Positions 35,240-44,096 of a stretch of DNA of 64,000 nucleotides are shown in pieces (the first letter of the stretch is position 1; each line of letters opens with the position of its first letter). Origin of the DNA: Methylosinus sp. LW4 (GTDB lineage: Bacteria; Pseudomonadota; Alphaproteobacteria; Rhizobiales; Beijerinckiaceae). The translations under genes and the position numbers were made by a program. The stretch lies in the NCBI RefSeq assembly GCF_000379125.1, contig NZ_KB900626.1:1583748-1647747 (forward strand). Direction: 5' to 3'. The notes below the pieces were generated by a model. The model had not been told where the DNA came from, made no database searches, and saw nothing but the letters and a program-made list of their open reading frames with translations.

Positions 35240-37264
35240 TCACCAGCTGAATTTCACGCCGCCATAGATAGAGCGTCCCGCCGTTCCGTAATTGAAGACT
35301 TCCTCGTAGCGCGCATCATTGACGTTCTCGATCCGCGCGAACACAGACATGCGTTCGTCGATCTTGTAATCGGCGAAGAGATCGAGCTTGGCGTAAGGCA
35401 CAAGCGTCACGCGCTGCGAGAAAATATAGTCATAGTCGGGATTGGGGCCGACGTAGCTGAGGCGCGCCTCGAGTTCCAGCCCTGCGATTCCCGTGTAGAT
35501 GAGGGAGCCCGTCGCTTTGTCGCGCGGCCGGCGGAACAGGCTGCGCTGCGTCGTCAGATTTTCCGCGGCGAGATGCGTGTAGCTGGCGCGCAAGCGCCAT
35601 TCGCCGGGAACGACGATCGCCTCGCCGGAGAATTCGACGCCTTTCGTGCGCGCGCGGCCGACATTGTAATAGCAGCCGAAAGCCTGTGCCGCAGAACAGC
35701 TCGGCGCGCGGCCGAATTCGATGATGTCACGAAAGCGATTTTCGAACAGCGACACGGAGGCATAGAGACGCTCGCCGAACAAGGATTGATCGACGCCGAC
35801 GTCATAGCCGACGCTCGTTTCCGGCGCGAGCGCCGGATCGCCATATTGACTGAAGCGCTGATAAAGCGAGGCGACGCGCGCGCCCGTGCCGGCGCTGCCG
35901 CGCAATTTGGTCCCGGTCTCCTCGAGGCGGTAAGCGGCGGTGGCGCGCCATGTCGCGAAGGTGCGGTTCTGATCGACGGCGTCGATACGTCCGCCATAGG
36001 AGAGATCGACGCGCTCGAGCATTGTGAACTTATGCTGCGCGAAGCCCGAATGCGTCGTCTGCGCAGCGTCGATCGGCGTGAATGTGGTCGGCGGAACCGG
36101 GTCCTGCGACGTGCGGACAGACTCCGTCTCATTGCGCGCGCCGAAGGTCAGCAGGCCGAATCCGCCAAGCGTGAGATCGCCCTGATATTCGAAGCCGCGC
36201 CGCGTTCCACGATAGCCGCGCCGGCAATTATAGGCGTCGAAGCTCGCATCATAGCAGGAGCGCGCCTGCCAGACGTCTCTGCTCGTCACATTGGCGAAGA
36301 GGGTGAAGCGATTGTGTAATGCGCGATCGAACATGTCGGCGTCGACGCGCGCAAAGCCTTGCGCGAATGTCGCATGCTGGTGGTTCTGCGGATCGTAGAC
36401 GTCGATCGCCGAGAAGGAATAGGGATTGTCGAAGCGGATCGCGCTGTCATAGCCGTAGAAGCCGGCCTCGACCGCGACATCCTCATTCACGCGATAGCCG
36501 AGGCGCGCGCTGGCGCCGCCTTTTCTGGTCGGATCATTGGGCGGCAGAGGCGGCAGAGGCGTCTTGCCGTCGCCGATCGTCAGCGGGCGCGCAATGCGAT
36601 AGCCATAGCGCGGATGGCCGTCGATCGTCAGCGCATCGATCGCGAATGCGTACCACAAGCGATCCTCGCTTCCCGAGACGCGCGCGCGCAAATGTCCGGT
36701 TCCATAGGAGCCGCCTTCCAGAGAGAGAGACGCGCGCGGCCGCCCCTCGCCTTTGCGCGTGACGATGTGAATGACGCCGCCCATCGCATCAGAGCCATAG
36801 AGCGCCGATTGCGGACCGCGCAGCACCTCTATGCGCTCTATGTCCGTGGCGACGAGGCCGCCGAGATCGACGGAGCCGTCGGTAGAGGAAGGATCGCCGA
36901 TGCGCACGCCATCGACGACGACGAGCGTCTGGCCGGGCGTCGCGCCGCGTAGAAACACCGAGGTCTGCGCGCCGGGACCGCCCGTCTCATAGAGATCGAG
37001 GCCGGGCGCGCCGCGCAGCGCCTCGGTGAGGCCGGTCGCGCCGCGCTTCTCGATCTGCGCGGACGGAATGACGGTGACGGCGGAGGAGGATTTGTCGACG
37101 CGCTCCTCGACGCGATCGGCGGAGACAATGGTCGCCGCGCCGATCTCGACCGTGGGCAGAGCCTCCTGTCCCGCAGCGGAAGCGGGAAGGAAAAGCGTGG
37201 CGGAAAGAAACGCAATATGAGAAGCAGCGCCCGCGAGGGCGGCCCGATGGGACAGGGAGGACAT
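35240..37264 (-). CDS. btuB: BtuB-type TonB-dependent vitamin B12 receptor
   Basis: This outer-membrane receptor imports cobalamin (or a related corrinoid) with energy from TonB. It has 674 residues and a signal peptide ending near residue 32 (PASAAGQ). The plug domain covers about 50-170, with ATGLTEALRGAPGLDLYETGG, GQTLVVVDGVRIGDPSS and IERIEVLRGPQSALYGSDAMGGVIHI. A 22-strand-type barrel follows, with a terminal aromatic residue (GGVKFSW). Assignment to B12 rests on the cobalamin riboswitch 126 bases upstream in the same orientation, as well as on BtuB-like length. The gene leads a three-gene operon. Confidence 0.92.
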   Translation of the reverse strand: MSSLSHRAALAGAASHIAFLSATLFLPASAAGQEALPTVEIGAATIVSADRVEERVDKSSSAVTVIPSAQIEKRGATGLTEALRGAPGLDLYETGGPGAQTSVFLRGATPGQTLVVVDGVRIGDPSSTDGSVDLGGLVATDIERIEVLRGPQSALYGSDAMGGVIHIVTRKGEGRPRASLSLEGGSYGTGHLRARVSGSEDRLWYAFAIDALTIDGHPRYGYRIARPLTIGDGKTPLPPLPPNDPTRKGGASARLGYRVNEDVAVEAGFYGYDSAIRFDNPYSFSAIDVYDPQNHQHATFAQGFARVDADMFDRALHNRFTLFANVTSRDVWQARSCYDASFDAYNCRRGYRGTRRGFEYQGDLTLGGFGLLTFGARNETESVRTSQDPVPPTTFTPIDAAQTTHSGFAQHKFTMLERVDLSYGGRIDAVDQNRTFATWRATAAYRLEETGTKLRGSAGTGARVASLYQRFSQYGDPALAPETSVGYDVGVDQSLFGERLYASVSLFENRFRDIIEFGRAPSCSAAQAFGCYYNVGRARTKGVEFSGEAIVVPGEWRLRASYTHLAAENLTTQRSLFRRPRDKATGSLIYTGIAGLELEARLSYVGPNPDYDYIFSQRVTLVPYAKLDLFADYKIDERMSVFARIENVNDARYEEVFNYGTAGRSIYGGVKFSW

Positions 37265-37389
37265 TGCCGGAAGACTCGCAGCAGACGTGGGCCGTCACTG
37301 CGAAAGGTCGCGACCCTCTCGCGCATAGCGAAAAGGGGCTCGGCCGCCTCGGTGCACCCCGCCCGACGCTATCGCGCGTGACCACGACT

Positions 37390-37564
37390 GATGGCAGGTC
37401 TCCTGGCTCGCGGGTCAGCGCCTTCGGATCGCCTTCCCGGAGCGTCTGCTCCAGTGGCTCGTTTGATCCTCGGCTCGCCGCTCACAGTTGCGGGGGCAGC
37501 CGCGGCTTCGCGCCGTCGCCGGCGCTCACCGCATTCCCTTTTGATCCCTCGAGAGGGAACCATC
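37390..37564 (-). promoter_or_regulatory. Cobalamin riboswitch
   Basis: On the leftward strand the B12 box AGCCAGGAGACCTGCC (37408-37393) fits the consensus AGYCMGGAGACCKGCC exactly. Upstream are the other conserved parts: AAAGGGAATGCGGTG and the core GCCCCCGCAACTGT. GATGG...CCATC at the two ends (37564-37560 and 37394-37390) close the P1 stem. Binding of adenosylcobalamin should reduce btuB expression. The 125 bases to the start codon contain GC-rich complementary tracts that could hide the ribosome site, and no terminator U-run. Confidence 0.93.
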
Positions 37565-37606
37565 GCCTTTCAATAGAGCCGCACAGCGCTCCCCTGTCAA
37601 GCACGC

Positions 37607-37631
37607 GGAACGAAGCCGCGCCCGGCGCGTT
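37607..37631 (+). promoter_or_regulatory. Possible EcfG-type general stress promoter before the cupin gene
   Basis: GGAAC (37607-37611), 16 bases, then CGTT (37628-37631) fits the alphaproteobacterial sigma-EcfG consensus GGAAC-N16/17-CGTT exactly. It points to the cupin gene, whose start is 83 bases on. About one such match is expected by chance in a window of this size, so its position in an intergenic region in the right orientation is what gives it weight. Confidence 0.45.
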
Positions 37632-37714
37632 GGCACAGCGGCGGGACTCGTCCCAGGAACTCGCGCCCGGAACTCGCGCCATGGAAAATTCGATTAGAAT
37701 TTCGGAGAAGATCA

Positions 37715-38146
37715 ATGAGCGCCATTCACCTCGTCGCCACCAATGACCTGCCGCGCGCCAAAGTCGGCGGCGTGGACGATCCGAGCGTGCGCTGGGCGGG
37801 CGCCTTCGCCTCCTGCGGCGAGCATGGCGCGACGCAATCCTCGACCATCGTCTATGAGATCGAGCCCGGCGGACGGCTCGGCTGGCACACGGACGCCACC
37901 GAGGAGACCCAATATATTCTCGGCGGCTGCGGCGAGTTGCGCGCGGAAGGCGGCGTCGTCCATCATGTGCGGCCGGGCGACGTCTTCGTCATTCCGACGC
38001 CGCTGCGGCATGATCTCGTCAACACGGGCGAGGAAACGCTGCGCGCCGTCGCCTTCTTCGCGGCGCCGATGTTCACGCAGCGTTTCGACAATGTGATGAT
38101 CGCGCCCGACGTGCATGTGCTGGGCACGCCGAACCGCGCAGGCTGA
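37715..38146 (+). CDS. Cupin-domain protein
   Basis: This 143-residue single-domain cupin has the two conserved barrel motifs: GWHTDATEETQYILGGCGELRAEGG near residues 56-81 and PGDVFVIPTPLRHDLVNTGEE near 90-110. The metal-type histidines are present in GWHT and LRHDLVN. A GGAGAAG ribosome site precedes ATG 37715. Small cupins of this class can be isomerases, dioxygenases or ligand-binding regulators; nothing here chooses among them. It is divergent from the btuB riboswitch and convergent with the dehydrogenase gene. Confidence 0.88.
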   Translation: MSAIHLVATNDLPRAKVGGVDDPSVRWAGAFASCGEHGATQSSTIVYEIEPGGRLGWHTDATEETQYILGGCGELRAEGGVVHHVRPGDVFVIPTPLRHDLVNTGEETLRAVAFFAAPMFTQRFDNVMIAPDVHVLGTPNRAG

Positions 38147-38151
38147 ACGCC

Positions 38152-39603
38152 TCACATATTGCCGAGACAGACATATTTGATCTCGAGATAGCTCTCTATT
38201 CCGTATTTGGAGCCCTCGCGTCCCATGCCCGATTGCTTCACGCCGCCGAAAGGCGCCGCCTCGCTCGACATCAGCGACTCGTTGACGCCGACCATGCCGA
38301 ACTCCAGCTGCTCGGCGACGCGGAACACGCGCGCTATGTCGCGGCTGTAGAAATAGGCGGCGAGGCCATAATGCGTCGAATTGGCGAGGCGGAGCGCCTC
38401 CGCTTCATCCTCGAAAGTGGTGATCGCGGCGACAGGGCCGAAGATCTCCTCCGCGAAAATCTGCATGTCCGGCCGCGTGTCGAAGAGCACGGTCGGCGCA
38501 TAGAAATTGCCGCCGAGCTCATGGCGTCCGCCGCCGGTCAGCACTTTCGCGCCGCGCGCGCGGGCGTCGGCGACGAGACGCTCGACCTTCTCGACCGCCG
38601 CTTCCTCGATCAGCGGACCGATGACGACGCCGGGCTCGACGCCGCGCCCGACCTTCAGCCTGGAGGCCGCCTCGGCGAGCTTGGCGCCGAAGGCCTCGGC
38701 GACGTCTTTCTGCACGAGGAAGCGATTGGCGCAGACGCAGGTCTGGCCGCTGTTGCGATATTTGGTCGCGAGGGCGCCCTTCACCGCGAGATCGAGATCG
38801 GCGTCGGCAAAGACGATGAAAGGCGCGTTGCCGCCCAGCTCCATCGAGCATTTCTGCACATTCTCCGCCGCCTGGCGCAGAAGAATCTTCCCCACCTCGG
38901 TCGAGCCGGTGAAGCTGATCTTGCGCACGGTCGGGTTGGAGGTGAGCTCGGCGCCGACGCTGGCGGGGTCGTTGGTCGTCACCACATTGAGCACGCCGTC
39001 CGGCACGCCCGCGCGCTGCGCGATCTCGGCCATCGCTATCGCCGAGAGCGGCGTCAGCTCGGCCGGCTTCACCACCATTGTGCAGCCGGCGGCGAGCGCC
39101 GCGCCGGCCTTGCGCGCGATCATGGCGGAAGGGAAGTTCCAGGGCGTGATCGCGGCGGTGACGCCGATCGCCTGCTTGAACACGAGAATGCGCTTCTCGC
39201 GCGCCTGCTGCGGAATCACATCGCCATAGACGCGGCGGCCCTCCTCCGCGAACCAGTCGAAATAGGCGGCGGCATAGGCGATCTCGCCGCGCGCCTCGGC
39301 GATCGGCTTGCCCTGCTCCGCGGTGATGATCTGCGCGAGGCGCTCCTGATCGGCAAGCAGCAGATCATGCAGGCGCCGCAATATTTGCGCGCGCTCCTTG
39401 GCCAGCTTGCCGCGCCAACCGGGCAGCGCGCGCTCGGCGGCCTCGATCGCGCGGCGCGTCTCGGCTGCGCCCAGGTCCGGGACCTCGGCCAATACCGCGC
39501 CCGTGGCCGGATCGCGAACGGTGAAGGTCGCGCCATTGTCGGCGGCGACGAAGGCGCCGTCGATGAAGGCCTGGTGGCGGAACGGGCGGGGCTCTCTGGT
39601 CAT
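38152..39603 (-). CDS. gabD: NAD(P)-dependent succinate-semialdehyde dehydrogenase
   Basis: This aldehyde dehydrogenase of 483 residues, the usual GabD length, oxidises succinate semialdehyde to succinate. The NAD site ITPWNFPSAMIARKAGAALAAG is near 150. The general base Glu is in CSMELGGNAPFIVF near 255 and the catalytic Cys in NSGQTCVCANRF near 288. The C-terminal FGGVKQSGMGREGSKYGIESYLE matches the GabD subgroup. GGGAG precedes the ATG. No GABA transaminase is nearby, so the physiological aldehyde source is not shown; a closely related glutarate-semialdehyde enzyme is an alternative. Confidence 0.9.
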   Translation of the reverse strand: MTREPRPFRHQAFIDGAFVAADNGATFTVRDPATGAVLAEVPDLGAAETRRAIEAAERALPGWRGKLAKERAQILRRLHDLLLADQERLAQIITAEQGKPIAEARGEIAYAAAYFDWFAEEGRRVYGDVIPQQAREKRILVFKQAIGVTAAITPWNFPSAMIARKAGAALAAGCTMVVKPAELTPLSAIAMAEIAQRAGVPDGVLNVVTTNDPASVGAELTSNPTVRKISFTGSTEVGKILLRQAAENVQKCSMELGGNAPFIVFADADLDLAVKGALATKYRNSGQTCVCANRFLVQKDVAEAFGAKLAEAASRLKVGRGVEPGVVIGPLIEEAAVEKVERLVADARARGAKVLTGGGRHELGGNFYAPTVLFDTRPDMQIFAEEIFGPVAAITTFEDEAEALRLANSTHYGLAAYFYSRDIARVFRVAEQLEFGMVGVNESLMSSEAAPFGGVKQSGMGREGSKYGIESYLEIKYVCLGNM

Positions 39604-39913
39604 CTCGGCTGCGCTCCCGACGCGATACGAAAGGGGCCATCGAATACGGCGCCTTGGCCAGCGGACACAACATTTAGCTTCCGCAAATCTCGCGGGGGCC
39701 CGCTCGCCAGCGGTCCCGCTGCCCGAAAAGCGGCGTTTTCCTCGCGTATCCGGCGCCCTCCCGCGGAAGGCGGAACCGCGGCCCCGGCTCGCGCGTCATA
39801 TGGGAGGCGACTGCAATCTCATATGGCTTCATCCCGAAAATCCGACATAATCGCGGGATTCGCGTGAGCTGCCGCGCTCACGCCAGCCCTGACGCCCCGA
39901 AAGCGAGATCACC
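39604..39913. other. Divergent intergenic region between gabD and yejA
   Basis: These 310 bases should hold both outward promoters. I see a near-match to the EcfG motif (GGAAC at 39772, 17 bases, CGTC instead of CGTT) pointing to yejA, and a duplicated CATATG about 25 bases apart. Neither is convincing. No hairpin terminator or RNA gene was recognised. Confidence 0.4.
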
Positions 39914-41803
39914 TTGGCTGAAACACGCAATTTTCTTCCTGTGACGCGCCGCCGGGCGCTCGCCGCCCTCTCGAGCCTCGCCGGGCTCGCCCTGCCGGGA
40001 TGGGCCATCCGCCCCGCCTTCGCCGAAGCCGCGCCGGGCGAGACCGAGAGCCATGGGCTCTCCATCTTCGGCGAGCTCGCCGAGCCGGCGGATTTTCCGC
40101 ATTTCGCCTATGTGAACCCCAAGGCGCCCAAGGGCGGAACGCTGGTGATGGAGCCGCCGCCGCCCGAGAAGAACAGCTATGATTCGCTGAATCCTTATAT
40201 TCTGCGCGGCAATCCGGCGGCGGGCGTCGGGCTCATCTATGACACGCTGCTGGCCGGCAGCCTCGACGAGCGCGACGCGCTCTATGGTCTGGTGGCCAAA
40301 AAGGTGCGCATCTCCGCCGACAAGCTCACCTATACGTTCTTCCTGCGCAAGGAGGCGCGCTTTCACGACGGCTCGCCGCTCACCGCCCATGACGTCGCCT
40401 TCTCGCTCGACCTGCTGAAGGCGGAAGGCCATCCGATGATCTCGCAATCGCTGCGCGATCTCGTCAGCGCCAAGGCCGAGGCCGACGATGTTCTGGTGGT
40501 GAAGCTGGCGCCCGGCCGCGCCCGCGATCTGCCGATCATCGTCGCCAGCCAGCCGATCTTCTCCAAGGCCTATTACACCAAGCACAAGTTCAACGAGACG
40601 ACGCTCGAGCCGCCGCTCGGCTCCTCCTCCTATAAGATCGGCGCGGTCGATCCGGGCCGCTTCATCTCCTTCCAGCGCGTGCCGGACTATTGGGCGAAGG
40701 ATTTGCCGGTCAATGTCGGACAGGCCAATTTCGACACGATACGCTTCGATTATTACGGCGACCGCAATGTCGCTTTCGAGGCCTTCAAGGCCGGCGCCTT
40801 CACCGTGCATGAGGAATTCACCTCCGCAATATGGGCGACAGGCTATGATTTCCCGGCCTTTCGCGACGGTCGCGTCAAGCGCGAGGAAATTCCCGATTAC
40901 AACATATCGGGAACGCAGGGCTGGTTCATAAACATACGCCGGCCGGTGTTCGCCGATCCGCGCGTGCGCAAGGCGCTCGGCTACGCATTCGATTTCGAAT
41001 GGACCAATCATAATCTGATGTACGACTCGTACAAGCGCACGAGCTCTTATTTCGAGAATTCCGATCTCGAGGCCGTCGGCGTTCCGACGCCGGCCGAGCT
41101 CGCTCTGCTCGAGCCATTCCGCGATCGTCTGCCTAAGGACGTCTTCGAGGCGCCGTTCCAGCCGCCGGTGTCGGACGGCTCGGGACAGGATCGCAATCTC
41201 TTGCGCAAGGCCGTCGATCTTTTGACCGAGGCCGGCTGCACGCGCAAGGACGGCCTGCTGCGCCTGCCCGACGGCAAGCCGCTCGAGTTCGAGTTCCTCT
41301 ACAACACCAGCATGTTCGAGCGGCACACGCAGCCCTTCATCAAGAATCTGAAGCTGATCGGCGTCAACGCCCGCATGCGCATCGTGGACGCGGCGCAATA
41401 CAAATCCCGCATCGACGACCATGATTACGACGTCATCATGGAGCGCGTGCGCATCGCCTATTCGCCGGGCGAGGAGCTGCGCATCATGTTCGGCTCCGAG
41501 GCGGCGCGCACCAAGGGCTCGCAAAATGTCATCGGCGTCGCCGATCCCGTCGTCGACGCGCTCATAGAAAAAGCGCTGGTCGCCAATTCGCGCGAGGAGC
41601 TGGCCGCCATCTGCCGCGCGCTGGACCGCGTGCTGATCGCCGGCCAATATTGGATTCCGCATTACTACAAGCCGACGCATTGGATCGCCCATTGGGACGT
41701 GTTCGGCCGCCCGGAGCGCTATCCGCGCTTCGACACGGGCATAGCCGCGACGTGGTGGTGGGACGACGCCAAGGCGCGCAAGATCAATTACGCGGGGCGC
41801 TGA
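39914..41803 (+). CDS. yejA: YejA-type peptide/muropeptide ABC transporter substrate-binding protein
   Basis: This periplasmic binding protein of the SBP_bac_5 class has 629 residues. The leader carries a twin-arginine-like TRRRALAALSSLAGLALPG (about 11-30), so Tat export is possible. Family blocks include the FAYVNPKAPKGGTLV start region, LTYTFFLRKEARFHDGSPLTAHDVAFS and KALGYAFDFEWTNHNLMYDSYKRTSSYFENS. The last two are typical of YejA and of YepA-like proteins. The TTG start has only a weak ribosome site; no better upstream start was seen. It is the first gene of a yejABEF operon with gaps or overlaps of a few bases. Confidence 0.92.
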   Translation: MAETRNFLPVTRRRALAALSSLAGLALPGWAIRPAFAEAAPGETESHGLSIFGELAEPADFPHFAYVNPKAPKGGTLVMEPPPPEKNSYDSLNPYILRGNPAAGVGLIYDTLLAGSLDERDALYGLVAKKVRISADKLTYTFFLRKEARFHDGSPLTAHDVAFSLDLLKAEGHPMISQSLRDLVSAKAEADDVLVVKLAPGRARDLPIIVASQPIFSKAYYTKHKFNETTLEPPLGSSSYKIGAVDPGRFISFQRVPDYWAKDLPVNVGQANFDTIRFDYYGDRNVAFEAFKAGAFTVHEEFTSAIWATGYDFPAFRDGRVKREEIPDYNISGTQGWFINIRRPVFADPRVRKALGYAFDFEWTNHNLMYDSYKRTSSYFENSDLEAVGVPTPAELALLEPFRDRLPKDVFEAPFQPPVSDGSGQDRNLLRKAVDLLTEAGCTRKDGLLRLPDGKPLEFEFLYNTSMFERHTQPFIKNLKLIGVNARMRIVDAAQYKSRIDDHDYDVIMERVRIAYSPGEELRIMFGSEAARTKGSQNVIGVADPVVDALIEKALVANSREELAAICRALDRVLIAGQYWIPHYYKPTHWIAHWDVFGRPERYPRFDTGIAATWWWDDAKARKINYAGR

Positions 41804-41809
41804 ACCACT

Positions 41810-42919
41810 ATGGCGGCTTACATTCTGCGACGCTTGCTGCTGATGATCCCGACGATCCTCGGCATCATGCTCATCTCTTTCGCCATTGTGCAATTCGCCC
41901 CCGGCGGTCCCGTCGAGCGCGTCATCGCGCAGCTGCAGGGCTATGACATGGGCGCGACCTCGCGCTTTTCCGGCGGCGGCGGCGATGTCGGCCGCGGAGG
42001 CGCGGCGACTCCCGGCGCAGGCGCCGAGGGCGCCTCCAAATATCGCGGCGCGCAGGGGCTCGACCCCAAATTCATCGCAGAGCTGGAAAAGCAGTTCGGC
42101 TTCGACAAGCCGGCCTGGGAACGCTTCCTGCTGATGGTGAAAAATTACGCCGTCTTCGACTTCGGCCGCAGCTATTTTCGCGACGAGAGCGTGCTGAAGC
42201 TCATCGGCGAAAAGCTTCCCGTGTCAATGTCGCTCGGCCTATGGATGACGCTCATCTCCTATTCCGTCTCCATTCCGCTCGGCATCGCCAAAGCGGTGCG
42301 CGACGGCGAGCGTTTCGATTCTTGGACGTCCAATCTCGTCATCATCGGCTATGCGATACCGAGCTTCCTCTTCGCAATGCTGCTCATCGTGCTCTTCGCC
42401 GGCGGCTCCTTCTGGCAGATTTTCCCATTGCGCGGCCTCGTCTCGGAGAATTTCTCGGAGCTGCCGCTCATCGGTAAGGCGGGCGATTATCTGTGGCACA
42501 TCTGCCTGCCCGTGCTCGCCATGACGCTCGGCGCCTTCGCGACGCAGACCTTTCTGACCAAGAACTCCTTCCTCGACGAAATCCGCAAGCAATATGTGCA
42601 GACGGCGCGCATGAAGGGCCTCACCGAGAACCGCGTGCTCTACGGCCATGTGTTCCGCAACGCCATGCTCATCGTCGTCTCCGGCTTTCCGGGCGCCTTC
42701 GTGCATGCGTTCCTGACCGGCTCGGTGCTGATCGAGACCATCTTCTCGCTCGACGGGCTCGGCTATCTCTCCTACGAATCCATCGTCAATCGCGATTATC
42801 CGGTGGTGTTCGCCAATCTCTATATTTTCGCGCTGCTGGGCCTCGTGGTGAATCTGCTCTCGGACCTCACCTACACCTGGATCGATCCGCGCATCGATTT
42901 CGAGACGCGCGAGGTCTGA
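41810..42919 (+). CDS. yejB: YejB-type ABC transporter permease
   Basis: This inner-membrane permease has 369 residues and about six helices. The N-terminal MAAYILRRLLLMIPTILGIMLISFAIVQFAPGGPVERVI is the classic start of oligopeptide permease B subunits. The EAA-like loop is near residue 265 (QTARMKGLTENRVLYGHVFRNAM). The Gly-rich insert at about 50-75 (FSGGGGDVGRGGAATPGAGAEG) is a low-complexity periplasmic stretch. The gene starts six bases after yejA and ends four before yejE, which is a single operon arrangement. Confidence 0.94.
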   Translation: MAAYILRRLLLMIPTILGIMLISFAIVQFAPGGPVERVIAQLQGYDMGATSRFSGGGGDVGRGGAATPGAGAEGASKYRGAQGLDPKFIAELEKQFGFDKPAWERFLLMVKNYAVFDFGRSYFRDESVLKLIGEKLPVSMSLGLWMTLISYSVSIPLGIAKAVRDGERFDSWTSNLVIIGYAIPSFLFAMLLIVLFAGGSFWQIFPLRGLVSENFSELPLIGKAGDYLWHICLPVLAMTLGAFATQTFLTKNSFLDEIRKQYVQTARMKGLTENRVLYGHVFRNAMLIVVSGFPGAFVHAFLTGSVLIETIFSLDGLGYLSYESIVNRDYPVVFANLYIFALLGLVVNLLSDLTYTWIDPRIDFETREV

Positions 42920-42923
42920 CGCC

Positions 42924-44096
42924 ATGAACGAGACCAGCGCCCCCGCCCCGACGACGAAGCTCGCGCCGGAAATTCCCGGCGGCGGCCTCTTGCGCCTGCG
43001 GCCGATCGATCGCCGCCGGCTGCAGAATTTCAAGGCCAATACCAGGGGCTATTGGTCCTTCTGGATATTCATGGCGCTTTTTCTGCTTTCGCTGGCGTCC
43101 AACTTCATCGCCAACGACAAGCCCGTGCTCGCCTATTACAAGGGCGAGCTGCTCTTCCCGATTTTCAAAGACTACCCGGAAGAGAAATTCGGCGGCTTTC
43201 TCGCGCGCACCGACTATCGCGATCCGACGATCGAGAAAGAGATCGACGCCAATGGCTGGATGATCTGGCCGCCGATACACTATTCCTACGACACGCATAA
43301 TCTCGATCTGCCGACGCCGGCGCCCTCGCCGCCGACATGGCTGCTCACCAAGGCGCAATGCGAGGCCGCGGCGGCAAAAAAGCTCGGGCCCGACAAAGCG
43401 CATCTCGGTTGCTCGGCGATCGAATGGAACTGGCTCGGCACCGACGATCAAGGCCGCGACGTCGTCGCGCGCCTGCTCTATGGCTTCCGCATCTCGGTTC
43501 TGTTCGGCCTCATTCTGGCCGGGGTCTCCTCCGTCGTCGGCGTCGCCGCAGGCGCCGTGCAGGGCTTTTTCGGCGGCCGCGTCGATCTCGTGTTTCAACG
43601 CTTCATCGAAGTGTGGTCCTCGCTGCCGCAGCTCTATCTGCTCATCATCGTCTCCTCCTTCCTGGCGCCGGGCTTTTTCGTGCTGCTCGGCATATTGCTG
43701 CTGTTCTCCTGGGTGTCGCTGGTGCATGTGGTGCGCGCGGAATTTCTGCGCGCGCGCAATTTCGAATATGTGAACGCCGCGCGCGCGCTCGGCCTCTCCA
43801 ATTTCCGCATCATCACGCGCCATCTTCTGCCCAACGCCACGGTCGCGACCTTGACCTTTCTGCCCTTCGTGCTCAATTCCTCGATCACGACGCTGACCTC
43901 GCTCGACTTTTTGGGATTCGGCCTGCCGCCGGGCTCGCCGTCGCTCGGCGAGCTTCTGCTGCAAGGCAAATCCAATCTGCAGGCGCCCTGGCTCGGCCTC
44001 ACCGGCTTCGTCATTATAGCGCTGATGCTCTCGCTTCTGGTGTTCATCGGCGAAGCCGTGCGCGACGCCTTCGACCCGCGAAAGACCTTCCGGTGA
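42924..44096 (+). CDS. yejE: YejE-type ABC transporter permease
   Basis: This second inner-membrane permease has 390 residues. After a cytoplasmic N-terminus and the first helix (near 45-62) comes a long periplasmic region of about 110 residues. The BPD_transp domain follows, with WNWLGTDDQGRDVVARLLYGFRIS near 172 and the EAA loop EYVNAARALGLSNFRIITRHLLPNA near 275. This layout matches YejE. It overlaps yejF by four bases (GTGA), so the two subunits are translationally coupled. Confidence 0.94.
   Translation: MNETSAPAPTTKLAPEIPGGGLLRLRPIDRRRLQNFKANTRGYWSFWIFMALFLLSLASNFIANDKPVLAYYKGELLFPIFKDYPEEKFGGFLARTDYRDPTIEKEIDANGWMIWPPIHYSYDTHNLDLPTPAPSPPTWLLTKAQCEAAAAKKLGPDKAHLGCSAIEWNWLGTDDQGRDVVARLLYGFRISVLFGLILAGVSSVVGVAAGAVQGFFGGRVDLVFQRFIEVWSSLPQLYLLIIVSSFLAPGFFVLLGILLLFSWVSLVHVVRAEFLRARNFEYVNAARALGLSNFRIITRHLLPNATVATLTFLPFVLNSSITTLTSLDFLGFGLPPGSPSLGELLLQGKSNLQAPWLGLTGFVIIALMLSLLVFIGEAVRDAFDPRKTFR

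Noticed and set aside
39772..39797. EcfG promoter before yejA (GGAAC-N17-CGTC)
   Set aside because: One mismatch in a four-base -10 box, with about one perfect match per window expected by chance, is not enough support.
38233..41893. Rightward 544-codon frame opposite gabD and leftward 671-codon frame opposite yejA
   Set aside because: They have low-complexity Arg/Ala/Gly/Asp content and no recognisable domain. The opposite strands encode complete enzymes with intact motifs.
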